Made by a program: the position numbers and the translations under genes
Shown here: positions 13,501 through 36,147 of the stretch, piece by piece
Position numbering within the stretch: the first letter of the stretch is position 1
Layout: the number at the start of each line of letters is the position of its first letter
Assembly: GCF_022458985.1 (NCBI RefSeq)
Contig: NC_061774.1
Span: forward strand, 11,150,616-11,214,615
DNA: 64,000 bases
DNA from: Mugil cephalus
Lineage: Eukaryota > Chordata > Actinopteri > Mugiliformes > Mugilidae
Direction: 5' to 3'
Notes under the pieces: model-generated
The model's database searches: none
What the model was told of the DNA's origin: nothing
The model's input: only the letters and a program-made list of their open reading frames with translations

Positions 13501-16500
13501 GACACACTGAGGCTGGACTATTCTGTAATACCAGCTGGTATGCAGTCATCTGTCTTTACTGAAGAGCACCAGATGACGGAAGAAATGCAAAGCTATGTAT
13601 CCATGACTGATCTGTGAATCTCCCCGTGTCGACGAACCTTTCATGTTAGTCCAGGAACAAGATCAGCTCCTCAAAGTAAAGGCTGGATATCCTGAGAAAG
13701 TCACATACAGTAGGACCTATTTCTAACATCATAGGTGTGTCTAGTCCATTTTCATGGGTGACCCCTAAACTTTGTCCCAACATGCCTAGAAATAAGAAGG
13801 GATCCATGTTGTTACAGGAAAAACAGCTCAGTGATATTGGTGAGTTGCAATGTTTTTTTTTTTTTTTATGTTCACGCAAGTAAAAAGTGTCATTATACCA
13901 CAAAATTGTTTCTGCCATAATGGACATTTGACAGACATAAACATGAAATAAGGTAAATCATCAACATAAAAATAGACTGTGGATAAACTGGGAAAATAAA
14001 CACATTCACATGATATTTAAACCAAAACTATTTTGCCTTTTATGAACCCATTTAAAATCATGAGAACATATTTAACACACATTTTTGGTTCAGTCCGGTC
14101 CTCAAAGTGCTATTTGCATAATCATTCACCAGCTCCGTTCCCACAGCGATGATCCTCTGATATGCCATAACCAAACCACTCTGACATCATAATCCAGTTA
14201 ACCAATACTGCATACAGCTCCTTATGTGCATGTAATGCATCCTCTCCGCACAGAAACACACACTCCACACCTGAGTTACGGCAAACATCTGCATCTATTT
14301 CCCTACGGCTGTGTTTTCATTTCGTATATCATTTGAGTGGATTAAGTTTGTTTCGTGTCCTCCCGTCCTAAAGAGCCTCCTCCTCGCCAGCTCCTCCGTC
14401 ATCTAACGGTGTGTTTGTTTGCCTCCAGGCTGCTCAGGCAGTAACAGCGGGGTCTGGCGAGGTGGCCGATTCCCCCTGCTGAATTAATGTCGTCATAAAT
14501 TCGTATCTTGGACAGGCAGTATAATATGAGACTTTCTAAATTCTAGCTTGGTGCCCTGTCACTTTGGGTCCTTGCCTTGCTCAGGTGGGACAGAGTAAGT
14601 ATGATGGGAACTCTTGAACACGTGGTGATGAATGCATCTCATCTGTTTTCCCTGCTGCTGCTTTAAGCTCCTCATCATCAGCAATAGCCGTCTGTCACTG
14701 TTTGTCCCTTGTACTCCGTGTCTTTTTGGCCCATTCATGTGCCTGCTAACCTTTTCACCTCTTTCTGTCGCCTCCTCTTCCGACTTTTGCTTATTCTTAT
14801 TGAGGTTTCTTCTTACCCTACTCTCATTTCTCTTTAACCAAACTGACATAGAAACCCCTGCTTAGCTGTTAGTGGGTGGGAGAAAAATGTTGAAAACATC
14901 CTAGGAATATTATCTAGGCCTTCGGACTTACAGCATATCTTCGAATGGGTGTCTCTGCTGCTCTGCCACATATTGCGTGATTTTGTTTTCTGTGAAAGAG
15001 GAAGGTGGTTCATGGGATTTTGCTCTAAAAAGACAATCTGAAAGTCTGGGAAGTGAGTAAATCCAACTGAATAAAGGACCCCCTGTTCACCTTTTTGTGA
15101 TCTGAAAGTCTGGAGCCAGTAATTAAAAAGTATATAGGAATACGGGATAAGTGTATCACATTTGAAACACGTTCTTACAGGTCTCTAGATGTGCAGGGTG
15201 GTGTACATTGATGGATATGTAGTGCCTACTGTGGCCGTCCTCCACATAAACCTCCATCTTTACTGCAGGCCACGAAGTGCCGCCTGCAGTCCAACAAAAC
15301 TCTGACATGAGGCCATGGACCACACACATGCTGTGGAAAGAAAAATATGACAGCAACTCCATTCAGCTGCTGGGGAAAAAAATTTGTAAGGGGAAAACAG
15401 ATGCATACATGGATGAAAACGTGAGACCATTCAAAGCAGGAGACTGTATTTTCTCCCTGTCAACCATGCAACTTTTGTCCAAAAATGACCTGGTCTGTCT
15501 GATTATTTAAAAAGCCTAACACATTATGACTCAGCTAATTACACCATACTGAAAACTTCTTTTCAGAATCCATGGGCAGTGACCACGTTTATATCAAATT
15601 ATGTGACACAGAAACATTTCAGATGGGTCACGTTTGACACAGAGGACAATAAAAAGGTTAAAATCGCTGGCCTGGTTTATTATAGTGATTACATTTCCAT
15701 GTTTGCATTAGGTGATCAGGGTTCGAGGTTTCATTTTCTTCATCATGACACAACCCCAATGATCTGTCACTATGTGTGAGTAGACGTGTCCATTTATCTA
15801 AAGGTGCACTAAAAGTGCATTATTGTTTCAGGTGTGATGTGGGAAATCCTTACTCTTAGTTGGGTTGGGATGGAGGTTTGGCTTTACATTTAGTGTCTTC
15901 AGGTGCCTTTACATGACCGGGAACACTCATGAATAATAAACTGATTCATACTGCAGCTCTTCTCTCTGAATGGCTCTGGTTCATTTTAACGTGACAGTAC
16001 AGGTGGATCCATATCTGACTGCTTACTGGCTCACGATGGACTGAATTAAACAGAAGGTTAATACTGAACCGAAGACACATCCTCACACGAAACATTTCTG
16101 AAATAGCCAATTTGGTAAGTTGTCAAAGGTCTCCTGTGATAAATGTTTAATATGTCTGTTTTTACAAAGTAAGGAGACAGAATAAGTCCTTTTCATTTCA
16201 CTCTCTGCCATTAGTCTGTCTTCTGAAGCTAAATGGAAACAGAGCAGCATCTGAACTCCTGTTATTAAAGCTACTTTATAGGTAAACAAATGAGCTTTTA
16301 GGGGTTAACCGACATAACGAATGAGAGTCGACGTAATTATCTGGGGCAACACATTCAGAGTAAAGGCAAACACATGAGCTTCTTGGAAAGCTTGCTGCTG
16401 CAGTCCAAGTCCCCACTGAAAACCAGCAGGGAAGCCTGATGGTGCCTGGCTTGAGGGGTTTTATGATATCAGGGATGTTGATGATGCGTAAAGAGGTTAT

Positions 16501-17169
16501 TTGTGTAGTCCCATATTTAAAGTCAGCAAGCTGTTGCTTTAATTCTGCACAGGAGATGAGCATGTCTTGTTCACTAAAGCATTTTAAATGTCATAGATTT
16601 TCTGTTAAATCAGTTTATCGTGTTTGCTGAGAAATGTATAAAATCATCTCAAATAGCACTCGCTATCTTTTGGTATTTTAATTGACTTGTGCATATGTTT
16701 TTAACAGAAGATCCACAAATTCACACCACTGATAAGACGAGGCAAGCAGCCTTAACATATGAGGGACACATTGACTCAACAGACACTCACTAATTGAGGT
16801 CACCCAACTCCCGGATAATTCAAAAGTGGGAAAAACGTTGGAGCGTGAATGGAGAAACTTCATTTAGAAATGTGTCCTTGAGGGAACAGTTTTTAGTCAA
16901 CCGAGCGAGCAAAAGGTTAGTTATCAGTCTTCATTCAAATCTGGAATGAAGTGACTGACGCCATAGGAAAGTAAATAACACAACATACAACACACAAAAA
17001 ACAAAATAGATGAGTTATTGTCACTGTCAAGCTTTTGTCCAGCTTCATGGTAAGATGTAGTAACGGCAATTGGTTTTGGGTCACTTTCCAGCCTTTAATC
17101 TGATGTGATATATATAAATATATATATATAATATTTTATATATTTTATATATGCATTATGCATAAAAAT
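10568..17169. other. Upstream flank of the nAChR gene and intergenic DNA
   Basis: The first few hundred bases upstream of the receptor start codon (about 10568-11100) are comparatively GC-rich and would include its 5' UTR and promoter on the minus strand; no TATA box or defined motif can be assigned. Further on I recognise no gene. Open frames here, including a 186-codon one at 12922-13482 on the minus strand, match no family I know. A short AT tract lies near 12290-12310, a hAT-like end motif (GGGGTCCCCAACC) near 13224-13236, and a poly-T at 13855-13867. Confidence 0.5.
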
Positions 17170-17450
17170 TGGGGCTGTGTTTAGCATTGATGCCTCTCAG
17201 CTTGGGCCTTTCTGGGTGGAGTTTGCTCAGGGTACTCCGGTTTCCTCCCACCTCCAGAGAAGTTAATTGGTGACTCCAAATTGACCCTAGGTGTGAGTGC
17301 TAGTGCGAATGGTTGTTTGTCTCTGTGTTAGCCCTGACATAGACCGGCGACCTGACCAGACCACCTCTCGCCCGATGCCAGCTGGGATAGGCTCCAGCAA
17401 CCCCCGCAACCCTTTTGAGGATAAGCGGCAGTAGAAGATGAGATGAGAAG
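17170..17450 (+). repeat. Dispersed fish repeat (class uncertain)
   Basis: The block running from TCTGGGTGGAGTTTGCTCAG through GGTTAATTGG-like and TGTGTTAGCCCTG phrases to AGCTGGGATAGGCTCCAGCA and GGATAAGCGGCAGTAGAAGA is a very common interspersed sequence in teleost genomes. I recognise it from memory but cannot assign the family without a repeat library. It has no coding capacity. Confidence 0.7.
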
Positions 17451-20119
17451 AGACACAAAAATATGATTAAAATGTCATCTAAGGTTAAGTGTGGGGCAAA
17501 ATGCTGGGACGTGTGAGTGCACTGATGGAGAGTTTTGCATCCTGGACACTGTTACGCCAACATGACTCAGTCTGTGGCTGACCTCAGCACACCTTACTCA
17601 GGCTGCTGCTGGGCCTGCAGTCAATACCTCAACCTGAAATAACACGACCACAGACACAGAATAACAAGCAGACGAATGATAAGGTTGCATACAAATAGGT
17701 GAAGAGGACACACAAGGACACAGAAAATCAATCTTTTCTCCAAATATTGAATCTATAGCCCCTCGTACTCATTGGTTAACAAAGATATTAAGTACTCTTC
17801 AAATCTCTCTTCTGTGTTACCGTTCGTGGCTGATAGTTTGAATTTTAGTACTGTGTTTTGGTCGTGTTCCACCAAGAACAGACAGATTTCCATTAGGTAC
17901 AAACTGTAGGCGACATCAGGTGAGGTTGAAGCCAATGCTTTTCCATTTGTTTCACTGTCTCAGACTCAGCCTGGGAACCATCACTTGAACATGGTGCTAA
18001 ATTGTATTTCTGTGGTCTGACATATTGGCCTGTGCAGACATGAACAGCAGGAAAGTCACAAAGAGACAGCTGGAACCAGATGTGCTTGCTGGCATTTGAA
18101 ATAATATCAGACCATCAGACTGATGCAACAGATCCTCAGAGACTTTAGAGTGTCGGCCAAAGGGACAGAGAGGGGACAACAGCACCGAGACGAATAATAT
18201 CTGTGTGATTTATTAATACAGCATGTGGATATTTATGTGACCATCAAAATCAGACGAAAGGACTGGTACTGGGTTCAAAGTTGGGTTAAAATCATAAAGT
18301 TAGTTTTTAAAATTGTGTTGAATAAATAAATAATTTTGTTAAATGTTATTCCCGTCAGAAAGAAATAATCAAGCATGGCCTTTAACGAAATGAATGGATG
18401 GAAATTACATTATTGCGTCGAACATACTATGTAGTGAACACATTTTCAAATAAAAAATAAAAATGGAGAAAACCAATTCAGCCAATATGCATGGTCAGAT
18501 TTTAAGAACTTTAAGTCTACCACAAAATGCATTAATCATGAACTGCCCGGTACTTGAAAAATAAAAACTCATTAAATGCTTTTTATTGCAATGCAACTTT
18601 ATGCACATAAAAATCTCCAGTTTTTTCATCTGCTTGTTCATTTCTGATTTTCAATACTCCACATACGTTATGTGACAAGATAAAAATGAAAAGTCCACAT
18701 CTATTTTCAGAGTAAAATGCATCTCAAGTGTTATTATTTAAAAACTGTGACACCAAGAGCCCGATACAAACACTGTCATTGCTTTACACACCGAGTTCTT
18801 ATTTCTTTGAAAGAGGCAGGACTTTATTGTTTTCCTGTGTTGGACTTAAACTCCTAATATCTTCCAACAGCAGCAAACAATGATGTCAGCATTCATACTA
18901 TCTCAGACGACCTCATCCCACAGCAGAGTGGGAAGACGACCCCCGAGGGTCCTGCCATCCATGCACACTCTGTGCTCTACACAAAACAGTGTGTATACGT
19001 TACAAACATGTATGATGCCTCTGCCTCCGAGCACGGCCTTTCGTCGACCGTGTGTAATTGAAAGCCACACACACACACACACACACATTCACAGAGTGCT
19101 GTCTTGTCTGTCTCCCACACACACACACACACACACACACCTCTCATGCTCTGTGACAGTGACGGCATGTGACAACTCAGAACATGATGACACGGCCGGC
19201 AGCCGGCCCACACGCAGAGAGGGAAATCCCGATGAAATAAATGTTACACACACACTCACACACACACACACTTCACCTAGGGAGATGAGCAGGGAACAAC
19301 CTCCCCTGCTGGCGGGTTCACATTTAACCCTCACACTCCTGAGCGCAGAAGTGCGGAGGAGAAATGAAGGAAGGGGGATGCAGCGCACGCTGCCGTGTAC
19401 ATGCTTGTGTGACTCTAAGTAAAGCGGGCAGAGTATGATGTGTTCACTTTCTTTTTATATTCGAGGAGGATGGAGAATCCGTGTACCCTGTCAGCTTGGG
19501 ACAGCCTGCATGCACACACACACACACGCACACACACACACAAATACTGTTTTGCATTCGCACATTAGAAATGTTGACTGCCTGCAGGAGAGCCGTGGAG
19601 ACAGCTGAGACGTAAACCTGCCCCTCTCTTTGTTTAGACAGCACAATGACGACAGAGGTAAAGTGAAGGAAGAAATCATTCTGTCTGAGTGCAGAATGAA
19701 CGATGTGTTGCATCGTATTTAAATATGTAGAAATCTGCCATAATAACTCTGGGCCTAAAGCACCGACTTTCACCTTGCACGGCAACTTCCACTATTGGTG
19801 AATGAATAAGAAAGACTGTAATATATCATTAAAATATATCAGTTTCTTCCAACTGTACTAACTCACACACAATGAGTGCATCATTGAGACTGTACAGATA
19901 TACCAACCAGTTCAGTTTGCCCAACCCCAAACTAATCTGATCACAAACGGCCCAAATAATATATCTGTTGGTATGATAATAGGCCAGTCTGTGCTCACAG
20001 CGACCTGTGGTGGTTTTACAGAGGTGTGAAAGAGTGTTGGCGCTCTTCCCGATTTCTTATTTGGCAGCGGTTTTGGTCTTTGAGCTCTCCGGGCCATTTT
20101 AGCCCAGTCTCTTTCTGAT
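17451..20119. other. Intergenic DNA with clustered CA repeats
   Basis: No gene recognised. CA microsatellite tracts, all in the same orientation, occur near 19065-19087, 19118-19141, 19247-19271 and 19512-19541. Open frames across them are simple-repeat artefacts. Confidence 0.6.
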
Positions 20120-20776
20120 GGTGGAGTCATGAACACTGACCTTCACTGAGCCAAGTGAGGCCTGCAGTTTTTTGGATGCTGTTGTGGGGTCTTTTGTGAC
20201 CTCTTGGATGAGACATTGCTGAGCTCTTGGGCCTAATTTTGGTCGACCTGACGCCCCTGGGATGGGTCACCATGGTTCCATGTTTTCAACATTTGTGGAC
20301 GACGACTCTCACTGTGGTTCTAGAGTCCCAACGTTTTAGAAATGGATTTATAACATTTTCCACAGATAGATTTCAATGACTTCCTTTTCTCATTTGTTCC
20401 CGAATTTCTTTGGCTCTCAGAATGATGTTTAGCTTCTGAGGATCTTTTGTTCGGGTTCACTTGGTCTGTCAGGTCCTGTTTAAGTGATTTCTTGACTGAG
20501 AACAGGTGAGGTAGTAATCAGGCCTGGAGAAACTAAACTCAGGTGTGATAGACCACAGGTAGGTTATGTTTTAACAGAGGGGTCAAATATGTATTTGGAC
20601 TTTCATAAGAAAAATCTTAATTTTAAAACTGTCTTATATATAAATTTATTTGATGATCTGAAACATTTAAGCAAAGCAAGAAGCAAAATAGATAAATAAG
20701 AAATCACGAAGAGGCCCAACATCACAATAAATACCTAACGAGTGCTCCAGTTTATCTTAAACCAGTGGTCAAATAC
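20120..20776 (-). mobile_element. Tc1-like transposon fragment
   Basis: Read on the minus strand, the segment contains the usual 5' untranslated phrase of a fish Tc1 family (TCAGTCAAGAAATCACTTAA). Decayed transposase coding follows, with an N-terminal helix-turn-helix region and phrases equivalent to 'EVTKDPTTASKKLQASL' and 'VSVHDSTIRKRLG'. A terminal-repeat-like motif (GGTCAAATA) appears at about 20583 and again near 20768. Homology fades left of about 20080 and the catalytic domain is missing, so the element is 3'-truncated and inactive. Confidence 0.75.
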
Positions 20777-23494
20777 TGTGCATGTTGCTCCTCTCTATTG
20801 AACACTGCGACGCTGAATAATCAAATAGATGATTTACTTCTTGCAGGAAGAAATGGGTTAAATAAAAAATAATAACAAACAGTAAGCAGCCGTGTGCACA
20901 GGCTTTTCCAGCGACACCAATGGCCTTTAAAAAGTTCACGTCAAGAAACAAAAGCAGGCACCGTGTTCAGAAATGTCTTTTTTCCTCCCTTCCCCTCTGT
21001 TTGATCTGATAGCAGCACACTTGGAGAAGCCTCCTCCTCCTCACAGCCGCTGTAGGACGACGAGCTGCCTGGAACATGTCACCAGTCCGGGCGCGGCCTC
21101 GGGGCACGACAGCCACACACAAGTGACCGGAGTGCAACTAACCAACCGAGCAGGCGGTCATCCACACCAGAGCTCTTTTTGGGCATCTTAAACTTAATAC
21201 CATGTGTAAAAGCAATATCATGCAGTTAGATACTATTTTGTATGTAAGTACAAACTGTAATGATTCTTGAGCTTTACAAATGAGAAGGAGCCACAGCTGC
21301 TTGATTTCTGTCCTAAATAGTTATTTTTTATGTTTCACGGGTAATTCAAATAAAATATTCGAAGATGGGCTCATCAGCCATGAAAGTTTGGGCAACTTCC
21401 AGCCCGGGAAAGAGAAAACGAGACAAGGCAAATTATGTGTTCCCTGGGAGTAAATGTGCAGACGGTTTTAGACAGAAATCCCCCATCACTTCCACTTCAC
21501 TGCAGCGGAAGCAGGTTAAAGGAGTGGGTGGTGATCACAGCAGAGGCAAACAAGGAGAGAAGGAGCAGGGTGGAAGAGAAGATGCATAAGTAAACAGACA
21601 GCGGAGAGGAAAACGGGGCGGCGAGGGCAGATAGCTGAAGGAGAGAGGACGAAAACAGAGGAGAGTGCACGGAGAGGACGGGGGGGGAGGAAGAGGAGTC
21701 ACTGAAGGAAAGGACGGGAGCGGTAGAGGAGAGGGGAAGAAGAGCAGAAAAGGAGGTGATAGGGCGGAAGACGAGAGAGGAAGGGATGCAAAAGAAAAAG
21801 GGGGCGTTGAAGCAGAGAACTGGTACAAGGCGTGAGATGAAAGATGAAAAATATATAGAGAGGAGAGGAGACGCTAACATTGGGAAAGGGTGAAGGACAA
21901 CGGCAAAACCTTAAGAAACGTCTCCATCGCAGAAGCTCTCCAGAGTAAAACTTTAAATACTAAATGTTGTTTAAAATTATAATATTCCATTTCTAATTTT
22001 AAACTTTTTTCTGCTTCCAGCGACTTTCAAACAGCAAGCGAATGTGAATTTGTCTCAGGAACTTATTTTTGAAAACACAAAAGCAAATGTCAACATAAAA
22101 GGCCTTTTTCTATCAGCTGGTAAAATATGCATAAGACGAGCACAGCCCTCAGGTCCCTGTGACCCGCGTCGCATCCTTCATAAACGCGCTCCGTAAATCG
22201 TGTGTCCAGTAAAGCAACAATGACATTTGTGTTGTCTGAGCCTCAAGCAGCTTTACGCAGTGTGGCCATTTGCGCTGCAGAGCCTGGAGGTGACGCCGGG
22301 CTTTTGGAATTCAGCTGTATACAGTCTGTTAGTATGCACTGTAACACAGTTTCCTGCTCTGTTAATCGACATAAGGCACAAAACAACAGGAGTGCTACCA
22401 AGGCAACAGATGTCAGCCGTGAGGAGAGGGCAGCCTGTCTGTACGCATACATTTGTTTCACATAGTCAACTTAAAACAATATCACTAATAATACATCCTC
22501 GGTACATTGGTAGAGGCCATGAGTTTGATTTACGTAATTACATTTTTCTCTAGGTGGACTAGTCTGTGTTACAGTAAAGTCACAGGTATAACAGCAGAGA
22601 TTGAATACAACTTGCAGTGAATTTGGAGTTACACAAAAGACAGTTAATGTTTAGTTGGTATTATTATTCCTCCAATGAAGGAATTCCAGTTGCATAATAC
22701 CACAATAGTGCAGCATAGTGTATGCATCACAGAAACCAAAACAAAAGAAACGGTGGCACCATCTAGTGGTCGCTTGAAGGGGTTGCACCACTTAAACAGA
22801 ATTTGGAAACAAGTTAATATCTTCCCTTCAAAAATACGAGATTCATCAAAATTGCGGGTGTTTCAAAACGTTGAAAGCTTGACACCAATAAAAAATGTTT
22901 TGCAAAATCTACAAATATTTTATAATTGACAATTATGATGTTTCTTTAAAACTAAAAATGTGTCACCGTGCTCCTAGTTTATTGGTTCGTTGTTTGGGTT
23001 TAAAGGGTCAAAAGGTTCTTGTGGATGAAATCTTCTGAACTGTGTACTGTAAATTTGTATTTGTGCTGAAGCCACTTTCTAGAAGTTTGACCAGACAATT
23101 GTTCGCTTGCAATTGTTTTTTTTTGTGCCTGGTTTTGTCATTGCTCCAGTTTAAAACTGTGAAACAGATGGTGAGGCCGAGAACAGTGCAATACGAGCGC
23201 AAATATAGACCTGTCTGGTATGTGCTGGAGAAACACTAAAAATAATGCTGCAGATGTGAAGAAATTATATTCTGTTATACAAAAAAAAGATTAAAACATC
23301 GTTTCAGAACATTATGCAACATTATGCAAGCCTTCAGAAGTTTCAGTTTCGTATAACCTTGTTTCAAACTTTCAAAACGTTTCAATACTATTTATCCCAT
23401 AAAAATCAAGAATAAGTAGACCTGATTTATCCCTCAATGTTATACAATCGGTACAATCAAAACAGGAAAAGCATAAACAAAATACCACATTTAA
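20777..23494. other. Intergenic DNA downstream of rnf38
   Basis: No gene recognised. A strongly purine-rich stretch (GA-rich on the plus strand) covers about 21530-21870. It produces long but meaningless Ser/Pro/Leu-rich open frames on the minus strand. The remainder is AT-rich and featureless to the eye. Confidence 0.55.
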
Positions 23495-23512
23495 AAAGTT
23501 CTTATCAAGCCT

Positions 23513-23518
23513 TTTATT
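23513..23518 (-). promoter_or_regulatory. rnf38: Candidate poly(A) signal of rnf38
   Basis: AATAAA on the minus strand, about 1 kb downstream of the rnf38 stop codon. It is a plausible canonical hexamer for the terminal exon. No transcript evidence is available. Confidence 0.45.
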
Positions 23519-23764
23519 TGGTATACAGATATTCATAGATTTATACAGTATGTATATATATCTATATATAGATATATATATGTAACATGTGCCACTGCAA
23601 AGTCACAGACAAACTTATTTTTGCTAAGAAAAAAAAGGAAAAGAAAAATACATGTGCGTAATATCCAAGTAGCGCAAGTAGTGAACCGCTTGTAACGAGT
23701 GAAGAACAAAACCGGAATGAATGAGGTAACTGCCAGGCAGGAAAACAATCACTTATAATGGTCC

Positions 23765-23800
<36 letters not shown>

Positions 23801-24142
23801 CTACTGAATAAATGGATCAAAATGGTAACCGAGAACTATAGTGGCAGCATGGACCCCTTAGTGTCAAACTAGAGAAAAGGATTAAGTCTATAACATACAT
23901 ACACACAAAGTATGCATACAGACAGACAGTGCATAAACGTACAAACAGGAAGTAAAGTCAGTCACTCATGAGAGGAAAAAAAGCTCTCACATGTCGTTAC
24001 TTTTGTCTGATACACAACAGAAACTCAGGCATGCTCCAGGACACCAAAAAATCTCTCTCTCGCACGCACACGCAAAATACACAATCATGTACCAACAACG
24101 TTGTGACCGAACAACGCTTGCACAGTTGTGGTGCATGCACAT

Positions 24143-24144
<2 letters not shown>

Positions 24145-24178
<34 letters not shown>
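24145..24178. repeat. CA microsatellite in rnf38 3' UTR
   Basis: About 17 uninterrupted AC units on the plus strand, so GU in the rnf38 mRNA. It is complementary to the tract at 24373-24418. Confidence 0.95.
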
Positions 24179-24180
<2 letters not shown>

Positions 24181-24371
24181 ACACCACTGTAGGATGGTGG
24201 GTCATTGCTGGGAAAATGTGAGGACCAATATGCATGTACAGGAAAGAACGGAGAGAAGGAAATAAGATAACAAAAAATAAAATTACATGACGTGTTAGAG
24301 GGGGTATAATATTTTAGAAAAGAATGAAATAACAAAAGAAGAAAAAGTGCTGCACAGAGGTTTAAGGTAAT

Positions 24372-24372
<1 letters not shown>

Positions 24373-24409
<37 letters not shown>

Positions 24410-24418
24410 TGTGTGTGT
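24373..24418. repeat. GT microsatellite in rnf38 3' UTR
   Basis: About 22 GT units, with one interruption (GTTTGT), on the plus strand, so AC in the rnf38 mRNA. It can pair with the tract at 24145-24178 across a loop of roughly 195 nt. Confidence 0.95.
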
Positions 24419-24503
24419 CTGAGCACGTGTATCAATATATCAGGAGCAGGCAGTGCTGATGGTGTCTGACAGACAACGGGGAGTGTCTGGCTCCCTCATG
24501 TGG

Positions 24504-34116
<9,613 letters not shown>

Positions 34117-36147
34117 GGCTGGGAATGAGGAGGGCGGTGGTGGATGGATGTGATGGAGGTAGAGGCTGGAGGGACGCACGTCCAGGAACCTCGCTTCTTC
34201 AGACGGCTTCCTCTGCCTCTCTACACCCCTACCCTGGTTACCTCTGCTGACGGCCCGGCACAGCGAGTGTTTTCAGGGGCATTTAAAGCTACTGTTTTAA
34301 TATAACGAGGTGAGGTACCTGGAAGAGGTGGGTTCAGGGAAGCGCAGCCCTCATCTGTCGCACAAGCACCAGCTGCATCGACTCCATCCACTCTCCCTTT
34401 ATATGTGTGGCTTAACTTGACGGAAACCGCGTCTTTCTTATTATTTTTTTTCAGACCACGTACGAGAATTTAGTCTTCAAAAATAAAACAGCTACGTGAA
34501 CACGTAGTATCAAAAAAAAAAGAATAATAATGAAAAAAAAAACAATATCCCAAGAGGTATAATGTCTCTCTTGGTTATCCGCGGTGTCCTCGTTACCAGA
34601 ACAACGACTGATGAACAAGTCTTCTTCTCTATTGTCTTTTCACAGTGAACACCATCAGTCTTTACCCACAGTAACATAAAGTGTTTTATCCGCTTTATTC
34701 GCATGCATTTGGGTAGTTTACGAGCGAGCGCTACGTCGACGCCTATGTTAACAAACAACTGAAGTTAATATTGCTCTTGGCTTCTAAAAAGCTGGCCAAG
34801 TTAAATACTTGAATCCGTCAACACAAGCAAGAGGGCTAGCTGGCGAGCGTTAGCAAAGCCGTCTCGATGACTGGTGGTAAAACTAAGTTATTAGCACGGG
34901 TTCGTGAATAAATTACAACTAAACTGCGCCGACTAGCCTACTGTAAGTATTCAAGTAACACCCCTTGGCGTTGGTTAACTATACATGCTCGTTCATTAGC
35001 ATAATTTCGATTTTCCAGCTAGCCCAAGGCTAACAGGAAGCGGGGACTAGAGGGGAAAACAAGTCCAACCGCGCCGACATTACAAGCCAGCTAACGTCGC
35101 GCTGCACCGATGTTATGCTAGTCTCTTGGAGTGCAAATAGCGAATTACCTCTGGCCACGCGAGAAAGTGGAAAGCTACATTGTCCGTCAAGTGAGACGGA
35201 TAACATTTGTCTAATTTAAATCCCCTCTCGCAGTCGCTGAGGAGCGTCGTCTCTGGTCAGCGGGGAGTGTAGTGGAGATCAATCAATGGGAGGTTCACAT
35301 CTCTGGCGAGTCGACACTAATCGATAACAGACACATATAACGTTCGTCATGAGACAATTACGTGCTAACCTTCAAATAAAATATCGCAACCCATGAGCGT
35401 CGAAACGTTAAAACACGTACAATATATATCAGAGTCGGACTTAATTTATTAGCACCGTCTAAGGATGGTTTTAATTCGTTTGTTATCAGAGTTGACTACT
35501 TCTGTCTGGACAACCCCAGGCAGCTGCCCCGCTCATTAATAATTCAGCAGCTTCATATCAGAAATACTATAGGACCACGCTTTGAAAGCCGCTGGCTTCA
35601 TACGCTTCTCAGGTAGATGTGCTTCACTTACACATACATACTCAGTCACTTACTACATACACATACTCACCTATATACTATATAAACATAAGCGCGTTTC
35701 TACTCATCACACGTCCCCAAAATCGCCTTGTTTCGTGTGCACAAAAGTAGGTTATTATTACCCTTACAATATTTCCGATGCTCCTTTGTAGGGAGCTTTT
35801 ATACAAATTTGGGGCAATTGAACAAAGAAAATCATTATTACCATAAGACTAGCATTATATTTAGAAAGATAAACAATCACCTGCACCACATTATGATGTA
35901 TAAGAATCAAAAAGGCCCATGGTTTCTATCTATATTCAAAACATGTTGAGAAAAGACATACAATTTGATAACAGTCAGTATCAGTTTTGCAGTTTAAAAA
36001 TGAGGATGTAATAACCGAACATTGTTAAAATCAAAAAGTACAAATTAGTATCCTGCTCGTTTTTTTGTACATAAAATAAATAAAGACATCAAGGAACAAT
36101 GACACTTTTTAAATCAGTAAATTAAAAAAACATTTAGAAAAGACACA
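34117..36147. other. rnf38 5' region and zcchc7 3' flank
   Basis: About 34117-35300 would hold the rnf38 5' UTR and promoter on the minus strand. It is comparatively CpG-containing (GCGAGCG, CGCGCCG and similar motifs) and has TA-poor patches, but no core element can be assigned. About 35300-36147 is AT-rich and includes the zcchc7 3' UTR on the minus strand. No protein gene is recognised. Confidence 0.5.

Larger units (their letters stand above)
23495..24503 (-). other. rnf38: Probable rnf38 3' UTR
   Basis: Follows the rnf38 stop codon on the minus strand. It contains a CA tract (24145-24178) and a GT tract (24373-24418) on the plus strand, which are reverse complements of each other, plus an ATA trinucleotide repeat near 23767-23801. 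The end is inferred from the poly(A) signal at 23513-23518; the actual cleavage site is not known. Confidence 0.55.

Noticed and set aside
18880-19422. 180-codon plus-strand frame with THTHTH runs
   Set aside because: Generated by CA microsatellites, not a protein gene.
21497-21880. Ser/Pro/Leu-rich minus-strand frames of about 100-127 codons
   Set aside because: Artefact of a purine-rich stretch; no homology.
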